From Volvox africanus (Eukaryota > Chlorophyta > Chlorophyceae > Chlamydomonadales > Volvocaceae), in the NCBI GenBank assembly GCA_030268105.1, contig BSDZ01000078.1, forward strand, positions 2,159,001-2,223,000: 64,000 nt of DNA, read 5' to 3'. How positions within the stretch are numbered: position 1 is the stretch's first letter; every line of letters begins with the position of its first letter. The position numbers and the translations under genes are program-made. Below the pieces are notes generated by a model. That model searched no databases. It saw only the letters and a program-made list of their open reading frames with translations, and was not told where the DNA came from. Shown piece after piece: positions 59,935 through 64,000 of this stretch.

Positions 59935-61120
59935 TATGCGAGGACCCCCGTATCTGATAGGGGGTGCTAGGCCTAGCAACGCTGGCCTAGCCGGATACGT
60001 ATCTGCTACCTAGCTATAGGTTAGCGAGGGACCTGCTAGTTAAGCAGAGCCGGGTAATCTGCCAGCCTATCCGATAACCCTAGATACGTATCTGCTAGGC
60101 TATATGATAGGAAGCCGATAGCCATCACCTTAGCTGCTAAGTTTTAGAACTTATTTTATAATTAAAAATGTTCACCTTCACCCTCGATCTCATTCATTAT
60201 GGTGACTTCTATTGTTTCCAGTGTCGGGGCCTATGAAAATTATAAATGAAATTTATATATGAAATTTATTTACATGGCACGTTCGTATCGATCGGTCATA
60301 TCGATCATGTAATTTTTACAGGATTCAAATCCTGCCATTCCATAGGGAATTATCATGTATTAGATAGAATAGTTACACTATGAGTATGCTCAAACCGTAC
60401 ACTCTCAACCAACAAAGATATTACTTCCGTTGGTTCATTTTTGATAATGGGATTAATAGGACTCGTTATAATATCTCTTGTAAATATATTTATGCAAAGC
60501 TCAGCGGTAAATTTTGCACTTTCTGTATGTATGAAGAGTTACTTCTAACCATAGAGCAACTGATAGGATTTTGGGGTTTTTAAAACAAAATTTTCCTGGC
60601 GAACGATAAGTCTTCTGTGATCTAGTACTTCGCAGTTAAAGTGGAGACAGGCAGAAGGGTATCTGGAAATTAAGGCGCTGCGATGTTGCGTGCTTCGCTC
60701 GTTGGCATCCGCCTCTCTATTTTTTCGTGATATCGTGATAAATGATAGGTATATGTGGAGCGATAAAGGTACAAATATTTGCAAAGTGGCCAGTGAAATG
60801 TCTCGGCCTCCATTACCGGTACGCTTAAAATAAAAAAAGATCGTGAAACAAAAAGCACTACACGATAGGCCGTGTAAATCATAAGTTTTTGTCTGATACT
60901 CACTATCTGATAGCCTAGCAGGCCTATCCCGCTAGGCTAGCAGCAAACTCAGGCATAGCAGGATAATAGTCAGCGATTAGCAGGCAATTATCCCGACCTT
61001 GCAGCCCTAGCAGGCACTTGGCCCCCAACAGGTCAAACTGCTAGGGCCTTGATAGCCTAGCAGCGTCGGCTGCTAGGCTATCTGCTAGGGGGGTTTCTCG
61101 CGTAGGGGGTTCTCGCGTAT
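59935..61120. mobile_element. Candidate palindrome-rich DNA element with terminal inverted repeats
   Basis: The left end reads TATGCGAGGACCCCC. The right end reads GGGGGTTCTCGCGTAT, so the reverse complement ATACGCGAGAACCCCC matches the left end with few changes. Just inside the right end a second copy (GGGGGGTTTCTCGCGTA) occurs. Both flanks are packed with CTAG/GCTAGGC palindromes, for example GCTAGGCCTAGC and CTGCTAGGCTATC, and with two GATACGTATCTGCTA copies. The AT-rich middle has no transposase that I can recognise. This fits a non-autonomous DNA transposon, but target duplication is not clear. Confidence 0.5.
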
Positions 61121-62504
61121 CCTAAGAAGTACCGTCCGCAAATCATTAGATTTAAGCAGAGCAGATTTATATAACTAAGCTATGTTTAGACGCTGATTTA
61201 CCTAGGTTAAAGTGTGAGACGTAGAAGTTTGACTGCGGCCGCGGAGAATGAGACTGTAGAAGTTGTCGCTCTGGATGATCAGTGTGCCGCATCATGAGAA
61301 CTGCGATATCCATCTAGAGGTGTAAAGATGGGAATATGACAGGTCACTGGGCGCTGAAGGGCTTGAGTCTCTAAATTACAAAGAAAGGAATTAGGGAAGC
61401 AAGCATGGCCAAATGTGTAATGTTTCGCGCCCATCCTGATAAGAAAATGAATCCAACTCTGGGGGCGGAGAATAATTCCTTCTCTGTCAGCTGCAGGACG
61501 CACGGGGACCTGGGCCAAGGGGGCTCCGATTCTGGTGAGGGTGCAGAGGCCCGGGCCCAGGGGTGGTTCCGGGAGGGAAATGATAGGCAGGAGTGTTGGA
61601 AGTGTGGTGTGCGGTATGTGGTGAATATAGGAAGAGTTGTATATCCTTACAAAGGCATGTGGCCTCGAAATGCAACAGTTAGCAATTGAAGAATTCATAT
61701 ATCAGGCGAATCATTACCACGGCAACCTCGAACCCGAAAGCCTTTCACAAACATTAAAAAATAACACTTAACTTAAGCGAGTACCGTATGGTGAATCATG
61801 GTAGCTCCCTTACACTCAGCGTACACTGCGTGTCGGACGGCCCAAACAATCCAGAGCATTGCAGAGAGAGTTCGAATCGGGGCTGAATCCATTCAATACT
61901 ACCACACTACTAATTTATGCCTAACAGGAAACGCTCGTATAGTAGTGGCCCATTTCATCGTGCTGAATACTAAGTCATTATAGATACCCGCAGGGAATTA
62001 CAGATTTCCGGCAGCCGATGAGCGTGATTAAATAGTGCAAGGTATGGCGACGGGCACAAATAGATTGGGGGTGAGACTTTATACAACCCTAAGGTATTTC
62101 AAACTGTGACTCGTGACAGCATGGCGTATCAGGCATACCAGTCGTAAAACCTTCGAGCATGTGAACGAAGTAGCGGCTAGAAATTGTTGCACCTTGAGCT
62201 CGATGGCCAGTGATGGCATATGAAAGCGCAAGGGAGAAGGTTCGTTTTGCAGTAAGTGGATCCGTTTATGCGCTTGGGACTGCATCTTGCATGGCATATC
62301 TTGATTTCAAGGCCAGAAGAATGTAAGCAAATAGTAAAAGAGCGAAGGTGGGAGCCCTCGTTGACATAATTGAGGGCAACAACTTTGCCTGTGGAAACAT
62401 TAGCAGCACCCTTGGCCAGGTGTACATTACGAGTTATGATAACTCTAGCTCCCAAAGTGAACTGAATTTGGGGACAGTATATCACTACGGCTACAGACAC
62501 TCGT
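61121..62504. other. AT-rich intergenic DNA, no certain gene
   Basis: A 94-codon open frame at 61405-61689 has four Cys near its end, but no start context or family match is evident. It is not called. Confidence 0.35.
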
Positions 62505-62562
62505 GTTACCTCGCGTTAGCTTCGCGTAACGGAGAGTTCTTGCGAGGCTAACGCGAGGTAAC
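62505..62562. repeat. Perfect 16-bp inverted repeat with 26-nt loop
   Basis: GTTACCTCGCGTTAGC and GCTAACGCGAGGTAAC face each other around 26 nt. The loop and the next 40 bp contain more GCGTTA/TAACGC copies, making a cluster of related palindromes. Confidence 0.92.
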
Positions 62563-62734
62563 TCGGTTTAACGCAAGGTGTAACGCGGGCAATCGCATAT
62601 GTTAGCATACTCATTCGCGAGGGCACAATGCTAACGCACAGTTCTCGTCAAAGTTTGATCGTAAATATTCACGAATATTCTTGCTGAATTATGTTTTGAG
62701 TAGAAGTTAGCATAACATATTGAGCAGGAGTTAC

Positions 62735-63023
62735 TGTTTTCCTTCTGCTGCGTTACGGCCGTGCGTTCATTCACACTGATTCTATTGAGACGTAGACTAT
62801 CAGACATAAGGAAGCCTGACGTAATTACGAGAAAGTAGAGTTACATATTATCTGATAGTAAGGAGTCCAAATAGTTCGTTCTAGAGTCGGCACATATACT
62901 TGTGCGTATAGCACTACAAGCAGTACGAACGTGGGTCGATAGCTAACCGCCGAGTACAGCTACAACAGCGGGATTGTTGCTAGTATGGATCGCTATATCG
63001 AACTGATATACCATTTTATAACA
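62735..63023 (-). repeat. Probable 3' LTR of the Ty1/copia element
   Basis: On the minus strand a purine tract, CTCGAGGGGGCG (63035-63024), lies 3' of the polyprotein stop. It is followed at once by TGTTATAAAATGG. A segment that starts TGTT and ends AACA (62735) gives a 289-bp LTR with the expected TG...CA ends. Purine tract followed by TGTTA is typical of plant copia elements. The 5' LTR is outside the window, so the LTR length is inferred. Confidence 0.55.
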
Positions 63024-63138
63024 CGCCCCCTCGAGACATGCCTAGCAACAAGTGAAAGAAGATAATTCCAACCAGGGATTCTTCTTGAAACCGAAAAGCT
63101 AAAGCCAAACGAGTTCGCCCCAAACAAACTTAGAAAGC

Positions 63139-64000
63139 TTACTCGGCCAACCCCATCGCCGTAATGCACTTCTTAAACTTTATCTCTCCAAGTGCCTTGG
63201 TTAACACATCTGCTACCATATCCTCCGTCGAACAGTGCGATAAGGCAACTTCCTTCCGCAGGACTCGTTCTCGCACTAGATGATGTTGCACGTCGATGTG
63301 CTTAGAACGAATCGACATTATCGGGTTATTCCCAAGGCTCATCGATCCCTCAGAATCCGTTCGAATCTGAATAGCCTGTGTCCTCAGACCCAAGTCTCTG
63401 GTCAGCTTGCGAAGCCAAAGTGCCTCCCGCACTGCAGCTGCCGTGGTCTGGTACTCTGCCTCCACTGTTGAAGCTGCCGACGTGCGCTGCAATTGGCTGT
63501 TCCAGCTGATAGCTGCGCCGTTTAGCAAGAATACGTAGCCAGTTGTGGACCTCCGAGTGGCTGGATCTCCAGCCCAGTCGGAATCACTGTAGCCCACCAT
63601 GGTGAGATCGCCATCTCCGTCATAGCATAATCCGAGCTCCTTGGTACCCGCCAGGTATCGCAGCACCCCCAAAGCCAAGCCCATGTGAACCTTAGATGGG
63701 TTGCCCATGAAGCGCGCCAGAACGCTCATTGCCTGCGCGATATCCGGTCTTGTGCTCGTCGCCAGGTAGTTCAATTCGCCGACAAGCGCCCTGTACTTGG
63801 TGTTGTCTACGAGCTCCTTGTTGTTGTCTTCTGCAGGCAGGGCTCTAGTACCAGGAGGTAGTGGGGTCTTTCGAGGCTTTGCATTGACGAGTTGATGTCG
63901 CTGCAGCAGCTCCTCAATGTAGCGTCGCTGTGATAGTTTTACCTCCCCGTGCGCTCCCCGGCTGATCTCCATGCCCAGGAAAACTTTTGCCTCTCCAAGA
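63139..64000 (-). mobile_element. Ty1/copia retrotransposon polyprotein, 3' end (reverse transcriptase end and RNase H)
   Basis: The frame is open at the window edge and stops at 63139, giving about 286 residues. It begins KVFLGMEISR, the FLG(I/M)EI box at the end of the copia reverse transcriptase. It continues with YRALVGELNYLATSTRPDIA, the connection region. The RNase H domain shows GYSDSDWAGD, RRSTTGYVF, STVEAEYQ, RTDSEGSMSL and HIDVQHHLVRERV, so the Asp, Glu, Asp and final His/Asp catalytic positions look intact. It ends DVLTKAL and GLAE. The frame has no break in the visible part, so the copy may be young. Integrase, protease and gag must lie to the right. Confidence 0.95.

Noticed and set aside
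60319..60334. tRNA T-arm-like hairpin CAGGATTCAAATCCTG
   Set aside because: The loop length is wrong for a T-arm, and no matching acceptor stem, D-arm or anticodon arm lies upstream.
61279..61698. 139-codon minus-strand and 94-codon plus-strand open frames
   Set aside because: They overlap each other on opposite strands in AT-rich repeat-bearing DNA, and neither shows a domain or exon context.

Overview
This window is nuclear DNA of a eukaryote with many short GT-AG introns. It is most likely a green alga (chlorophyte). The EMC7 protein has the plant-type C-terminus, there is a SWEET sugar transporter and a Ty1/copia element, and one gene joins a PAN-like Cys domain to a cyclophilin fold. 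No prokaryotic operon structure, tRNA, rRNA or CRISPR array was found. All gene models were built by hand from reading frame, splice consensus and intron-phase agreement.

Left part (1-6.5 kb): the 5' end of an acetyl-CoA transporter (SLC33A1/AT-1 type, minus strand, cut by the window edge), an EMC7 subunit of the ER membrane insertase (minus), and a six-exon SWEET transporter (plus). The SWEET exon 3 sits in the loop of a perfect 157-bp inverted repeat. From 7 to 12.5 kb the DNA is repeat-rich: a short dispersed repeat, an 8-bp satellite, and 3.45 copies of a 714-bp tandem unit. Each copy carries a possible alternative last exon that starts with the same Val-Ala-Lys-Lys-Pro-His-Lys-Lys sequence, and a fifth, proline-rich version follows.

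Middle part (13.6-29.6 kb): a PAN-like/cyclophilin membrane-anchored protein (plus), a ZCCHC8-like zinc-knuckle and PSP-domain protein (minus, NEXT RNA-decay complex type), a mitochondrial carrier (plus), and a 13-exon coiled-coil/GAF-like protein (plus).

Right part (32-54 kb): one giant 22-exon gene (14,142 coding nt, 4,713 residues) with the architecture of fibrocystin-L (PKHD1L1). It has a signal peptide, IPT/TIG repeats, PA14, more IPT repeats, two G8 domains each followed by parallel beta-helix sequence, a Ser/Pro stalk, one membrane helix and a cytoplasmic tail. Two of its introns carry copies of the dispersed repeat in opposite orientation. A second, incomplete paralogue starts at 57,841 with its first three exons the same length as those of the giant gene, but only four exons are present.

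The last 8 kb is visibly AT-richer and dominated by mobile or palindromic DNA: a palindrome-rich element with candidate terminal inverted repeats (59.9-61.1 kb), strong hairpins, and the 3' end of a Ty1/copia retrotransposon with its probable 3' LTR (minus strand, cut by the window edge).
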